Assembly: GCF_009014635.1 (NCBI RefSeq)
Contig: NZ_BKCF01000004.1
Location: 186,001-250,000 of the forward strand
Source: Patiriisocius marinistellae
GTDB lineage: Bacteria; Bacteroidota; Bacteroidia; Flavobacteriales; Flavobacteriaceae
Length of the DNA: 64,000 bases
Direction of reading: 5' to 3'
Shown in pieces: positions 1 through 8,445 of the stretch. Every line of letters begins with the position of its first letter. Within the stretch, counting starts at the first letter, position 1. Both the position numbers and the translations under genes were made by a program. The notes below the pieces were generated by a model that worked only from the letters and a program-made list of their open reading frames with translations, did no database searches and had not been told where the DNA came from.

Positions 1-408
1 TACTTGTCCAGCAATGTAGCCATCAAATGTATTTTTTATCAATGTTGCTTCTGTACTATTAGCATTAAAAAAATCTTGCGAAGCTGCTACTTTACTTCTT
101 ACACTTTTATCTGAAGCATTTAGATCTGCATCGCTAAAATCATTTGCTCCTTCTACATGTGCAAACATTGATGATATTGAAGCCTCTGTAGCTGTGTCAA
201 AATTTGTGAAAGCTGACACTGTTTCTTGCGCCATTAATATACGTGTAGTTTGCCCTGAGAAAGAAACTGTAGATTGATTATCTCTAGTAAATGTATAATT
301 AGCTGGCGCTTCTACATTATTTTCTTCTAAAACTGCAGCATCATCATCTGACTGGCAAGAAATAAAAGTGGTTGCTGCAATTATTGAAAGGAATGCTAAT
401 TTTTTCAT
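1..408 (-). CDS. DUF4856 lipoprotein, C-terminus cut by window edge
   Basis: The gene reads leftward from ATG at 408 and is still open at base 1, so only the first 136 residues are visible. It starts with a lipoprotein signal (MKKLAFLSIIAATTFISC), so the mature protein is probably lipid-anchored in the envelope. An Asp-rich linker follows, then YTFTRDNQSTVSFSGQT, a stretch I associate with the DUF4856 family, exported proteins common in marine Bacteroidota. Later segments (GANDFSDADLNASDKSVRS) also match what I remember of that family. Some members sit next to imelysin-type iron-uptake proteins; the neighbour that would show this lies outside the window. Function is unknown. Start and lipobox are clear; the family call is from memory. 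Confidence 0.75.
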   Translation of the reverse strand, partial: MKKLAFLSIIAATTFISCQSDDDAAVLEENNVEAPANYTFTRDNQSTVSFSGQTTRILMAQETVSAFTNFDTATEASISSMFAHVEGANDFSDADLNASDKSVRSKVAASQDFFNANSTEATLIKNTFDGYIAGQV

Positions 409-611
409 TTAGTATTTATTTAGACTGAATATAAATAGTTAATTATTTTCAGGTGCAAAAATAAATACAGATTATGGTTTAAGCAAGTTTATTTAGATTA
501 AATCTAGATTAAATTTCTTCGGAAATATTAAACAACTAAAACACAATTTGTTATAACTAAAAAACCACCTTTATTATTAAAAAAAAAGTGGCTTTTCGAA
601 TTTTTAAGATG

Positions 612-1085
612 TTATTTAGACATCTCAGTCATCTCTTTTTGATATTTTAATCGCTGTAATTGTGCCCAGTCTAAAATGGCTTTGGTATCATCATCGCTTA
701 AATCACCGTGTAACCAGGTGTAACTATCTAATGGCATTTCGCCATCTTCTACAAACTCAATAAGCTCATCAAGTTTGTGGTCTTTCTTTTTTGCTGAGTA
801 TGATTCCCAAGCCGAAACATTAAAATGCTTCTTTCCATCTCTTACATGGTCGTCTAACCAAAATGACGCCGGAGCAACCTCAGAATACCAAGGATATATT
901 GTTTGGTCACTATGACAATCGTAACAATTTGTTTTAAAAACAGCAGCAAGTGCTGGTGACACTTGTGCTTCTTGCTCAAAATGGGCTACTGTCTCATAGC
1001 CGCTTTCATTTTTTTCAGGTCTATAGAATTGAATTAAAACCAAGGCTACTAAAGCAAAAATTAAAAAATATTTTACAAATTTCAT
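612..1085 (-). CDS. Haem-binding domain protein (single CxxCH)
   Basis: A 157-residue protein with one N-terminal hydrophobic segment (about residues 5-19) that is either an uncleaved anchor or a signal peptide. One CxxCH haem-attachment motif (NCYDCHSDQTIYPWY) lies near residues 53-57, and downstream comes a W-rich stretch (SEVAPASFWLDDHV). This arrangement fits the small haem-binding-domain family (Pfam Haem_bd) of periplasmic mono-haem proteins in Bacteroidota. The motif and hydrophobic segment are visible; covalent c-type haem is inferred from family knowledge. Redox partner and pathway cannot be told from the neighbours, which are unrelated. It stands alone between two intergenic gaps and is probably transcribed on its own. 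Confidence 0.85.
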   Translation of the reverse strand: MKFVKYFLIFALVALVLIQFYRPEKNESGYETVAHFEQEAQVSPALAAVFKTNCYDCHSDQTIYPWYSEVAPASFWLDDHVRDGKKHFNVSAWESYSAKKKDHKLDELIEFVEDGEMPLDSYTWLHGDLSDDDTKAILDWAQLQRLKYQKEMTEMSK

Positions 1086-1165
1086 AGTTTCAAAATTTAA
1101 AAAACAAAAATAGGTATTAATAAGAATAGCACTAATATATACAGTTTAAAAATTATTAAAACTTT

Positions 1166-2749
1166 TTAAAGTGTTTTCATATACTCAATAATAGCCTTTC
1201 TTATATCACTAGCAGGTTCAGTTGCCTTTGGAATGTAAACACTCTTTACGCCAGGATTTTTTTCGGTTAAAAATGGAATATCAAATCCTTTTAATAAAAA
1301 ATCACTTAATGCAACAGTATAAATTTTAGTATTCTCAATAGGTTTTGATAGCGCTAACCAGTCACCGTTTTCAGATTTAGACAAATTATAACGTTGCAGA
1401 TATGCGCCAGTTCCTGCTCTACTCTCTCCGTAACTTAATATTTCTTTTAATAAAGCTCCCGTCATTTCAACGCGCTGTACATTTCCGCCGAAAGGTAAAA
1501 CTCTAAAAATATCAATGCTCGTAACATCTCCCTCCAGTTTATCATCTAATCTAAAAGAACCTCCATTAACAAAAGCCAATTCTGTTGGAGCATCAAACCC
1601 TTTTGCCATTGCTTCTGTAAAAAATGCCCCTAAATTAGACTGGGTACTTCTCCCTGTTTTATCTGTAGCATCAAGGGGTACTTTTGTAGTATAAATTATT
1701 TCGTCAGGATTGTCGATTACTTGTTTGATTTCGGTATTTAAAATGTTTTCCCATTTATCAACAATGGCTTTAACTCTTGGTAAAGAAGGGACTTTATCAT
1801 TGATATCTACCAACTGAGAAGTTCTTGTTATTTGCTCCGTTTTTTTATTATAAGTAAGTGTGTGTACATAAATAGTTTTTGCATTTGCATCTGCTTTTGC
1901 GACAAAAGTATTTCCTGCTGGCACCATCATATTAACATGTTCATGTCCACCCATTATTAAATCTGTTTCAAGTAAATCTTCGGCAACCAGAATATCTTCC
2001 TCTATGGCAAGGTGTGTTAAACCTATAATAATATCACTTTTTGATTGCTGTAAAGAGGTATAGGCACTGCGAGCTTCTAATGAATAATCTGCGTAATACA
2101 CATAATCCACAGGATTTGAGTCCACAGTAACACTATAAAAACCTAGACGTAAAGGATACTCCTCTCCTATCTCTATGTCGTAAAAAATAGTTTCAGGTAT
2201 TCTAATGGAATCTCCATTTTTTACACGGTAAAAACTTTTAATATTATCACCTTTTTTCTGAAATACGTTTGCTGAAACCCATTCAAAATCTGATTCATTT
2301 AAGCGTTCTTGTAATTCAGACTCTTTTAAATCAAACTCATGATTACCGAAGGTAGCTAAATCAAATTCCATCGCATTCATCACTTCAATCATCTGCTTTC
2401 CTTTGACTCTCTTACCGTCAACTTTTAAAGTTCCCAATAACGATGGATTTAAAAAATCACCCGCCATTACTAAGTATGAATTTGGAAATTGCTTTTTTAT
2501 CGAGTCACTAATATGAGCCACACGTGCCATCCCACCATATTGTCCACCACTCAAGGGCGCAATTTCATAAACGTCATTGACCTGGATTAACTTTATTGTA
2601 GTAATGTCATCATTCTTTACTTCAGGAATTTTAGCAGTTTTACAACCTTGAACTGTTGTTACTAACAAAAAAATTAAAAAAAGTATATGGAGAAAAGAGC
2701 TTTTATTCTTAAAATTAAAAAATGGAATATCTAAAAAGGGCTTTTTCAT
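1166..2749 (-). CDS. 5'-nucleotidase/2',3'-cyclic phosphodiesterase-type lipoprotein
   Basis: A 527-residue exported phosphoesterase. Residues 20-36 are hydrophobic and end in VQGC, a lipobox, so it is probably anchored in the outer envelope. The N-terminal half is a calcineurin-like metallophosphatase domain: QVNDVYEI, AGDFLNPS, GNHEFD (about residue 137) and GGHEHV supply the expected metal-binding Asp, Asn and His residues. The C-terminal half (about 345-510) matches the 5'-nucleotidase C domain, with NGGSFR as the usual substrate-pocket segment. The family hydrolyses extracellular nucleotides to nucleosides and phosphate, and some members also open cyclic nucleotides; which activity this one has cannot be decided. 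Length is normal for UshA-like enzymes. It lies 95 bases upstream of the next minus-strand gene. Confidence 0.88.
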   Translation of the reverse strand: MKKPFLDIPFFNFKNKSSFLHILFLIFLLVTTVQGCKTAKIPEVKNDDITTIKLIQVNDVYEIAPLSGGQYGGMARVAHISDSIKKQFPNSYLVMAGDFLNPSLLGTLKVDGKRVKGKQMIEVMNAMEFDLATFGNHEFDLKESELQERLNESDFEWVSANVFQKKGDNIKSFYRVKNGDSIRIPETIFYDIEIGEEYPLRLGFYSVTVDSNPVDYVYYADYSLEARSAYTSLQQSKSDIIIGLTHLAIEEDILVAEDLLETDLIMGGHEHVNMMVPAGNTFVAKADANAKTIYVHTLTYNKKTEQITRTSQLVDINDKVPSLPRVKAIVDKWENILNTEIKQVIDNPDEIIYTTKVPLDATDKTGRSTQSNLGAFFTEAMAKGFDAPTELAFVNGGSFRLDDKLEGDVTSIDIFRVLPFGGNVQRVEMTGALLKEILSYGESRAGTGAYLQRYNLSKSENGDWLALSKPIENTKIYTVALSDFLLKGFDIPFLTEKNPGVKSVYIPKATEPASDIRKAIIEYMKTL

Positions 2750-2845
2750 TCTATAAATTTGAAATTATATGAATCAATATTATTAAATTAAAATTTCCGA
2801 AGTAAAAAATGTTTAAATTTTAAATCATCACCGAGGAAAATTTAA

Positions 2846-3709
2846 TTAATGATACATATTAAAAATTTTGCTAGCCTCATTATGTGCACTCTCAAAACTC
2901 ATTGTTTTAATGTCGTTGGGTGCTTTTACGGTATTGAAATAGCTAAGCATTTTTTCGGTAGGCATGTTTCCTGTCAAATCATCTTTTGCCATTGGGCAAC
3001 CTCCAAAACCTTGAATGGCACCATCAAATCTACGGCATCCAGCTTTATAGGCAGCATTTACTTTTTCATGCCACGCGGTTGGTGTTGTGTGTAAATGCGC
3101 ACCAAATTCTATCGTAGGATATTTTTCAATCAAATTTGAAAAGAGATAATCAATAATTTCAGGAGTTGAGGAGCCCACTGTATCGCTTAGCGATAAAATT
3201 TTGACTCCCATACTCGCTAATTTTTCTGCCCATTCACCCACTATATCAACATTCCAAGGATCACCATAAGGATTTCCAAAACCCATTGACAAATAAGTTA
3301 CTACCTCCTTATTATTAGCATCAGCAATATTCAAAATTTCTTGCAGCGTCTCAATAGACCTTGCTATAGTTCTATGCGTATTACGCATTTGAAAGTTTTC
3401 TGAAATTGAAAATGGATACCCTAAGTATTGAATTTCTTTATGCACAGAGGCCTCTTGGGCACCACGTACATTTGCCACTATTGCTAACAACTTACTTTTA
3501 GTTGCAGATAAATCAAGTTGAGACAATACCTGGGCTGTATCTACCATTTGCGGGATAGCCTTAGGTGAGACAAAACTTCCGAAGTCTATTGTATCAAAGC
3601 CACAGCGTAATAATGACTGGATATACTGAACTTTTTTTTCAGTAGGTATCCAATCCTTAATTCCCTGCATGGCGTCACGAGGACATTCTATAATTTTTAC
3701 TTTTTGCAT
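2846..3709 (-). CDS. Hydroxymethylglutaryl-CoA lyase family protein
   Basis: A 287-residue cytosolic TIM-barrel enzyme of the HMGL-like family. In leucine degradation the type enzyme splits HMG-CoA into acetyl-CoA and acetoacetate. It begins with IIECPRDAMQG, which replaces the textbook EVGPRDGLQ but keeps the catalytic Arg-Asp pair. The C-terminal loop contains GGCPMAKDDLTGNMPTE, equivalent to the GGCPYAPGASGNVATE loop with its catalytic Cys. HLHTTP supplies the metal-binding His pair. Length is close to that of bacterial HMG-CoA lyases (about 300). The neighbours are not leucine-pathway genes, so the role rests on the motifs alone. A CTTCGGAA-type oligomer occurs inside the gene at 3576-3584. 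Confidence 0.85.
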   Translation of the reverse strand: MQKVKIIECPRDAMQGIKDWIPTEKKVQYIQSLLRCGFDTIDFGSFVSPKAIPQMVDTAQVLSQLDLSATKSKLLAIVANVRGAQEASVHKEIQYLGYPFSISENFQMRNTHRTIARSIETLQEILNIADANNKEVVTYLSMGFGNPYGDPWNVDIVGEWAEKLASMGVKILSLSDTVGSSTPEIIDYLFSNLIEKYPTIEFGAHLHTTPTAWHEKVNAAYKAGCRRFDGAIQGFGGCPMAKDDLTGNMPTEKMLSYFNTVKAPNDIKTMSFESAHNEASKIFNMYH

Positions 3710-3780
3710 TAGTGTAAAGATAATTAGATATGAGCAAAAGTGTGACCTTCTAAGTTAAAAGTAAGTTACAAACGTTGTAA

Positions 3781-4392
3781 TTATAAAAGTATAAATACGC
3801 CAATGCCTATAAAAACGACAATTTGCAACCATTTTAATATCACTCCTATCTTTTTATTTTTTTTTAAATATTTAGATATTCCTCCTGCGAGCAAAGCAAT
3901 TAAACTAAAAATAATAAAGCTTATTGCCATAAAAGTTATTCCTAAAATAAATATTTGGGACACAGTCTCACCTTCTGGATTCCAAATGAAAGCTGGAAAA
4001 AAAGCAAGAAAAAAAATCATTACTTTAGGATTAAGAAGGTTCATAATAAAACCTTGCTTAAATAAAGAACCGTGAGATTTTTTAGGCGCATTTGATTCCA
4101 TATTAATTGAAGCATCACTCTTAAAAACTTTGAAAGCTAAAAAGAACAAGTAAATAGCTCCAAAAACTTTAATTCCATAAAATAAAATCTCTGAAGTTGT
4201 AATTACTGCCGAAATTCCAAATGCTAGTAAACTTGTGTGAACAATACAACCGCTTATCAACCCAGCCGTAGTCGCAATACCGCTTTTTAATCCATTGACT
4301 AATGACTGTGTAAGCACATAAATGTTATCTGGTCCAGGTGATATAGCCAATGCTATGGTTGCAAGTGAGAATGAAAGGAGTGATTCGAGCAT
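3781..4392 (-). CDS. LysE/RhtB-family amino-acid exporter
   Basis: A 203-residue inner-membrane protein with about six hydrophobic segments. It begins MLESLLSFSLATIALAISPGPDNIYVL; the SPGPD motif after the first helix is the signature of the LysE/RhtB family, which exports amino acids or similar small metabolites. NLLNPKVMIFFLAFFPAF, the second family signature, is also present around residue 118. Length is typical (about 205-210). The gene starts 17 bases after the pyrD stop and reads the same way, so the two are probably co-transcribed. Substrate cannot be predicted. Confidence 0.88.
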   Translation of the reverse strand: MLESLLSFSLATIALAISPGPDNIYVLTQSLVNGLKSGIATTAGLISGCIVHTSLLAFGISAVITTSEILFYGIKVFGAIYLFFLAFKVFKSDASINMESNAPKKSHGSLFKQGFIMNLLNPKVMIFFLAFFPAFIWNPEGETVSQIFILGITFMAISFIIFSLIALLAGGISKYLKKNKKIGVILKWLQIVVFIGIGVFILL

Positions 4393-4409
4393 TTGTGAAA
4401 TTGAATTTC

Positions 4410-5444
4410 TTAAGTACTTCTATTCAACAATGCATCATTTATATCCTTTATTAACTTAGGACCTTCGTAGATAAATCCTGTATATACTTGCACTAAATCT
4501 GCTCCAGCATCTAACTTTTCTAAAGCATCTTTTGCGCTGTGAATTCCACCTACTCCTATAATAGGAAACGCTTTATTACTTTTATCGGCTAGATATTTTA
4601 TAACTCGTGTACTTTTATTTTTGATAGGTTGCCCGCTCAATCCTCCGTTGCCTATTTCTTGTAATTTTTCATCTGAAATTTTAAGCCCCGTTCTATCAAT
4701 AGATGTATTACTCGCTATCACTCCGTCAAGTTTAGTTTCTAGAACTAAACCTACGATTTCATCAAGTTGCATATCGTTTAAATCTGGAGCAATTTTTAAG
4801 AGAATGGGTTTTTGCTTATCAAAAGTTTTGTTTGCTTTCTGTACAGCGCCAATTAGTTCTTCTAAATAATCTTTATCATTCAATTTTGCATGACTTCCCA
4901 CATTAGGGCAACTTACATTAAGTACAAAATAATCAACATAGGGATGCAATGCATTGAAGCATGTAAAATAATCTGCTGTGTAATTTTCTGGTAATGTTTG
5001 GGTGTTTTTCCCAATATTTCCCCCTATGATTAATTTGCCTTTATTTTTCTTTAGCTGAAATATAGCGGCATCAAGCCCTTCGTTATTGAAACCCATTCGG
5101 TTAATAATACCTTTGTCATCTTGCAACCGAAATAATCGTTTTTTGGGATTCCCCTCTTGTCCTTTAGGGGTAATTGTTCCTATTTCGATAAAACCAAATC
5201 CAAAATTCGCAAGTTCATTATAAAGCACTGCATTTTTATCAAAACCTGCAGCTAGGCCCACGGGATTAGAAAATGTAAGGCCAAAAAGTTTTCTTTCTAA
5301 TCTAGGATTATTAATTTGATATAAATTTCTGAAAAGTCCCCCTAACCCTATTTTATTTGCAAGCTTGATCATACTAAATGTCGCGTAATGCACTTTTTCT
5401 GGGTCAAATTTAAAAAGTAACGGACGGACAAGTGTTTTATACAT
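4410..5444 (-). CDS. pyrD: Dihydroorotate dehydrogenase, class 2 (quinone) architecture
   Basis: A 344-residue enzyme that oxidises dihydroorotate to orotate in pyrimidine synthesis, passing electrons to membrane quinone. An N-terminal extension of about 45 residues ([20 protein letters not shown]...) is the membrane-docking part found only in class 2 enzymes. FMN-barrel motifs follow: [36 protein letters not shown] and IIGVGGI. At the catalytic-base site the sequence is NVSCPNVG: Cys as in class 1 enzymes, where class 2 enzymes usually have Ser (NISSPNT). See the findings list. It is the first gene of a pair with the LysE exporter. A promoter -7 box (TATTTTTG on the minus strand) lies 18 bases before the start. 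Confidence 0.95.
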   Translation of the reverse strand: MYKTLVRPLLFKFDPEKVHYATFSMIKLANKIGLGGLFRNLYQINNPRLERKLFGLTFSNPVGLAAGFDKNAVLYNELANFGFGFIEIGTITPKGQEGNPKKRLFRLQDDKGIINRMGFNNEGLDAAIFQLKKNKGKLIIGGNIGKNTQTLPENYTADYFTCFNALHPYVDYFVLNVSCPNVGSHAKLNDKDYLEELIGAVQKANKTFDKQKPILLKIAPDLNDMQLDEIVGLVLETKLDGVIASNTSIDRTGLKISDEKLQEIGNGGLSGQPIKNKSTRVIKYLADKSNKAFPIIGVGGIHSAKDALEKLDAGADLVQVYTGFIYEGPKLIKDINDALLNRST

Positions 5445-5462
5445 AAGCTTAAAATCTTAGTG

Positions 5463-5470
5463 CAAAAATA
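5463..5470 (-). promoter_or_regulatory. Bacteroidota -7 promoter box for pyrD
   Basis: On the minus strand this reads TATTTTTG, an exact match to the Bacteroidota sigma-A -7 consensus TAnnTTTG, 18 bases before the pyrD ATG. I see no equally clear -33 element. Confidence 0.6.
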
Positions 5471-5553
5471 CAAATAAAAATTTTCTGAAATTAATTAGTC
5501 AACGTTACAAAAAAAGTACTAATTATCTTTATTTTGTAACTTGATGTTTAATT

Positions 5554-5581
5554 AAAAGATCCCTGCATGCGCGGGCACAAT
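5554..5581 (+). promoter_or_regulatory. GC-rich element directly before pepT
   Basis: Reads TAAAAG, two bases, CCC, then CGCGGGCA within a very AT-rich surrounding, ending just before the pepT ATG at 5582. An element with the same layout lies at 53919-53942 before lptB. The arms CCTGC and GCGGG can pair. It may be a leader hairpin, an operator or a small dispersed repeat. Confidence 0.4.
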
Positions 5582-6826
5582 ATGATAGAAAAAGACAAAC
5601 TTATTAAGAGATTTATTAGTTACGTAACTGTTGATACAGAGAGTGACCCTGAAAGCAACACGACACCAAGTAGTGCTAAACAATGGGATTTAGCAAAAGC
5701 ACTTGTAGAAGAGTTGAAGGAGATTGGACTAGAGGATGTCACTATTGACGAGAACGCATATATTATGGCAACACTCCCTAGTAATGTGGATCACGAGGTA
5801 CCCGTTATTGGCTTTGTTTCGCACTTTGACACTACTCCAGACTTTACTGGAAAAGACGTAAAACCACAAATTGTGGAGAACTACGACGGAAAAGATATTA
5901 TTCTTAATAAAGAACAAAATATTGTCTTATCCCCTGATTATTTTGAAGATCTACTATTATATAAAGGGCAAACCATAATTACAACAGATGGAACTACATT
6001 ATTGGGTGCAGATGATAAAGCTGGTATTGCCGAAATAATTTCGGCAATGGAGTATCTAATAAAACACCCCGAGGTTAAACATGGTAAAATTAGAGTTGGC
6101 TTTACGCCAGATGAAGAAATTGGTCGTGGCGCACATAAATTTGATGTAAAAAAATTTGGCGCTGAGTGGGCATACACAATGGATGGAAGCCAAGTAGGTG
6201 AACTTGAATATGAAAACTTTAACGCTGCAGGTGCAGTTGTAACTATTAAAGGTAAGATTGTTCATCCAGGCTATGCAAAAGGCAAAATGGTAAATAGCAT
6301 GTACATTGCTACAGATTATATTAACTCACTTCCTCGATTAGAAACACCAGAACATACAAGCGATAGAGAAGGTTTTTTCCACCTGTATAGTGTAAATGGA
6401 GAAGTAGATAGCACAAAATTACAGTATATCATTCGTGACCACGACAAAGAACATTTTGATGCACGCAAAGAAATGGTTCAAAAACTTGCTGACGAACTAA
6501 ACCAGCAGTTTGAAAAAGAAGTTATTACTGTTGAGATTAATGATCAGTACTTTAATATGCGCGAAAAGATTGAACCCGTAATGCATATTGTTGATATTGC
6601 TGAAGAAGCAATGAAAAAAGCCGGAATCACACCACTAATTAAACCCATACGAGGAGGGACTGACGGTTCACAATTAAGCTTTATGGGACTTCCCTGCCCC
6701 AATATATTTGCGGGTGGTCACAATTTTCATGGAAGATTTGAATATGTACCTGTTGAATCAATGCAAAAAGCGATCGAGGTAATTGTGAATATTGCACAGT
6801 TGGTTGCTAAAGAAAAGCAACATTAA
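5582..6826 (+). CDS. pepT: Peptidase T (tripeptide aminopeptidase)
   Basis: A 414-residue cytosolic di-zinc aminopeptidase of family M20B that removes the N-terminal residue of tripeptides. Metal and catalytic motifs are in the expected order: [44 protein letters not shown] and [17 protein letters not shown], then [12 protein letters not shown]. The dimerisation domain lies between about 205 and 320. An upstream ATG at 5567 would add MRGHN, but it falls inside the GC-rich element, so I prefer ATG 5582 (MIEKDKL), which fits family length. A downstream NUDIX gene starts 36 bases after the stop and may be co-transcribed. Confidence 0.95.
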   Translation: MIEKDKLIKRFISYVTVDTESDPESNTTPSSAKQWDLAKALVEELKEIGLEDVTIDENAYIMATLPSNVDHEVPVIGFVSHFDTTPDFTGKDVKPQIVENYDGKDIILNKEQNIVLSPDYFEDLLLYKGQTIITTDGTTLLGADDKAGIAEIISAMEYLIKHPEVKHGKIRVGFTPDEEIGRGAHKFDVKKFGAEWAYTMDGSQVGELEYENFNAAGAVVTIKGKIVHPGYAKGKMVNSMYIATDYINSLPRLETPEHTSDREGFFHLYSVNGEVDSTKLQYIIRDHDKEHFDARKEMVQKLADELNQQFEKEVITVEINDQYFNMREKIEPVMHIVDIAEEAMKKAGITPLIKPIRGGTDGSQLSFMGLPCPNIFAGGHNFHGRFEYVPVESMQKAIEVIVNIAQLVAKEKQH

Positions 6827-6862
6827 AGTCAGGAGTTTATACATTCAGAAAATTGAGAAATA

Positions 6863-7453
6863 ATGAATTATAAAATAATCAAAGAGGAAACGGTATTTGA
6901 TGATTTTTTCAAAATAAAAAAAGCTAAAATTGAACATGATTTATTTAACTCAAATGTTATTGAAGTAGATAGACTTAGTTTTGAAAGAGGAGATTCTGTC
7001 GCTATATTAATTTATGAGAAAGATACAGACTCATTATTATTCACAAATCAATTTAGATACCCTACTATCAAAGAAAACAATGGTTGGATAATTGAACTTA
7101 CCGCAGGTACTTTAGAGACTGATGAAGAACCTGAGAAAAGAGTAAAAAAAGAAGTCGAAGAGGAAATAGGCTATCAGGTTAAAGAACTGGAATTCATAAA
7201 TTCTTTTTTTGTTTCGCCAGGAGGGTCATCAGAAAGAATTTTTCTTTACTACTCTGAGGTCAACGCAGCAGATAAAGTTTTTAAAGGCGGAGGTATGAAG
7301 TATGAAAAGGAGGATATTCAGTTAATCAAAATTAAAACTAAAGAGGTAATCGAAGCATTAAATAATAACCTATTTAGAGATGCAAAAACTTTAATTGGAG
7401 TACAATGGTTTTTAGCTAATAAAAAAAATGAATATAAATTTGAAAATTTTTAA
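6863..7453 (+). CDS. NUDIX hydrolase (ADP-ribose/GDP-mannose pyrophosphatase type)
   Basis: A 196-residue cytosolic hydrolase. The NUDIX box starts at GTLETDEEPEKR and ends VEEEIGY, with spacing matching GX5EX7REUXEEXGU, except that the Arg of the RE pair is Lys (KEVEEEIGY). FVSPGGSSERIFLYYSEV after the box is typical of the TrgB/NudF-NudK branch acting on ADP-ribose, GDP-mannose and similar sugar nucleotides. Length and the N-terminal beta-rich dimerisation part (about 1-50) agree with that branch. It follows pepT by 36 bases and is followed by a bidirectional terminator. The exact substrate is not predictable. Confidence 0.88.
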   Translation: MNYKIIKEETVFDDFFKIKKAKIEHDLFNSNVIEVDRLSFERGDSVAILIYEKDTDSLLFTNQFRYPTIKENNGWIIELTAGTLETDEEPEKRVKKEVEEEIGYQVKELEFINSFFVSPGGSSERIFLYYSEVNAADKVFKGGGMKYEKEDIQLIKIKTKEVIEALNNNLFRDAKTLIGVQWFLANKKNEYKFENF

Positions 7454-7538
7454 AACACTTAATAATCAAACGACGCATTAATAATCTCTGCCACATTTTC
7501 GCGTAAGCTAAAATCACTTTATTAAAATATACGTATAA

Positions 7539-7573
7539 AAAAAAACCTTCAGTTCTTACTGAAGGTTTTTTTT
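7539..7573. terminator. Bidirectional intrinsic terminator
   Basis: ACCTTCAG, a five-base loop (TTCTT area) and CTGAAGGT form a perfect stem, flanked by an A-run on the left and a T-run on the right. It separates the plus-strand NUDIX gene from the minus-strand yajC gene and can stop transcription from both. Confidence 0.85.
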
Positions 7574-7587
7574 AAAATGCTAATCAA

Positions 7588-7881
7588 TTATTTTTTGATA
7601 AGCTTATTTTCTTTAATTGGTTTGTTTAAAGCTAAACTCATTTCCATAGAAAGAGCTGAACGTTCAAACTTCATTTTACCAGCACCAGATTCTATTATAC
7701 AGGTACCATCGTCATTAAGACTCATTATTTTACCATGCAATCCACTTTTAGTAACAACCTTATCACCTGTTTTAATTTCTTGAATATACTTTTTTTCTTT
7801 CTTTTGCTTCTGCATTGAAGGTCTTATCAAGAAAAAATACATTACTCCGAAAAGTAAAATTAGGGGAAGGAACTGTTCCAT
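7588..7881 (-). CDS. yajC: Preprotein translocase subunit YajC
   Basis: A 97-residue inner-membrane protein that associates with SecDF in protein export. It has one N-terminal transmembrane helix (LPLILLFGVMYFFLIRPSMQ) followed by the family's basic KKEKKYIQEIKTGDKVVTKSGLHGKI segment. This start and helix, the RP after the helix and the GDKV(V/I)T.GG/SGL pattern are all characteristic. It is the last gene of the nusB-DUF1573-yajC group, a gene order that recurs in flavobacteria, with 27 bases to the DUF1573 gene. In many relatives this group continues with further genes; here a terminator closes it. Confidence 0.95.
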   Translation of the reverse strand: MEQFLPLILLFGVMYFFLIRPSMQKQKKEKKYIQEIKTGDKVVTKSGLHGKIMSLNDDGTCIIESGAGKMKFERSALSMEMSLALNKPIKENKLIKK

Positions 7882-7908
7882 AAAGCTTGGGGAATCTTTG
7901 TTAAAAAT

Positions 7909-8382
7909 TTATTTTGTCGCTGGTACTGCTGCTGCACCTTCTTTAGCTTGTACAAAAGCTTTGATCAACAAAGTCTCTTTTCCACCTTCAGTGTTGGCAG
8001 TAATTGTTACTGTCTTACTTACTTGGTTTTTACCACTACCGTTAAATTTAACTAATAACTCACCTGTCTCACCTGGAGCAACTGGCTTGTCTGTAAATGT
8101 AGGCACTGTACAACCACAACTACTTTTAGCATCAACAATTACTAAATTGCTGCTTCCTGTATTTTTAAATTTAAATATATGCTCAACTGCAGTTCCTTGT
8201 GCAATTTCTCCGAAATCATATTGCTTCTCATCAAAAGTCATTACTGGATATTCACCAGCTTTAGCATCACGATCTGCAGCTGCTGCTACGTTAGTCTCAC
8301 TTACTTTGTCTGCTGCATTATCTTTGCAAGATGTAAATGCTAATAGTGCCATTACAGCTACCATTAAAATTGAATTTTTCAT
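7909..8382 (-). CDS. DUF1573 lipoprotein
   Basis: A 157-residue lipoprotein: MKNSILMVAVMALLAFTSC ends in a lipobox. After an Ala/Asp-rich linker comes a DUF1573 (ASPM/SPD-2-like beta-sandwich) domain, seen in FDEKQYDFGEIAQGTAVEHIFKFKN followed by CGCTVPTFTDKPVAPGETGELLVKF. The CGCT/P motif is the family hallmark. Function is unknown; the position between nusB and yajC is conserved in flavobacteria and argues for co-expression with those housekeeping genes rather than for a shared pathway. Spacing to nusB is 63 bases. Confidence 0.88.
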   Translation of the reverse strand: MKNSILMVAVMALLAFTSCKDNAADKVSETNVAAAADRDAKAGEYPVMTFDEKQYDFGEIAQGTAVEHIFKFKNTGSSNLVIVDAKSSCGCTVPTFTDKPVAPGETGELLVKFNGSGKNQVSKTVTITANTEGGKETLLIKAFVQAKEGAAAVPATK

Positions 8383-8445
8383 AGGAATTAAATTATGGTT
8401 AAAATTTTTGTTTTTCGAGGTGCTAAAATACTTAAAAATTTGCTT

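Noticed and set aside
515-528. UUCG-tetraloop RNA hairpin as explanation of the CTTCGGAAAT oligomer
   Set aside because: TTTC-TTCG-GAAA would fold, but the base before CTTCGG varies (T, A, G, C) so that the stem often fails, and copies occur in both orientations relative to genes.
6026-6048. 11-base perfect inverted repeat inside pepT
   Set aside because: It lies within a conserved peptidase segment (GIAEIISAM) and is explained by the codons; no regulatory role is suggested.
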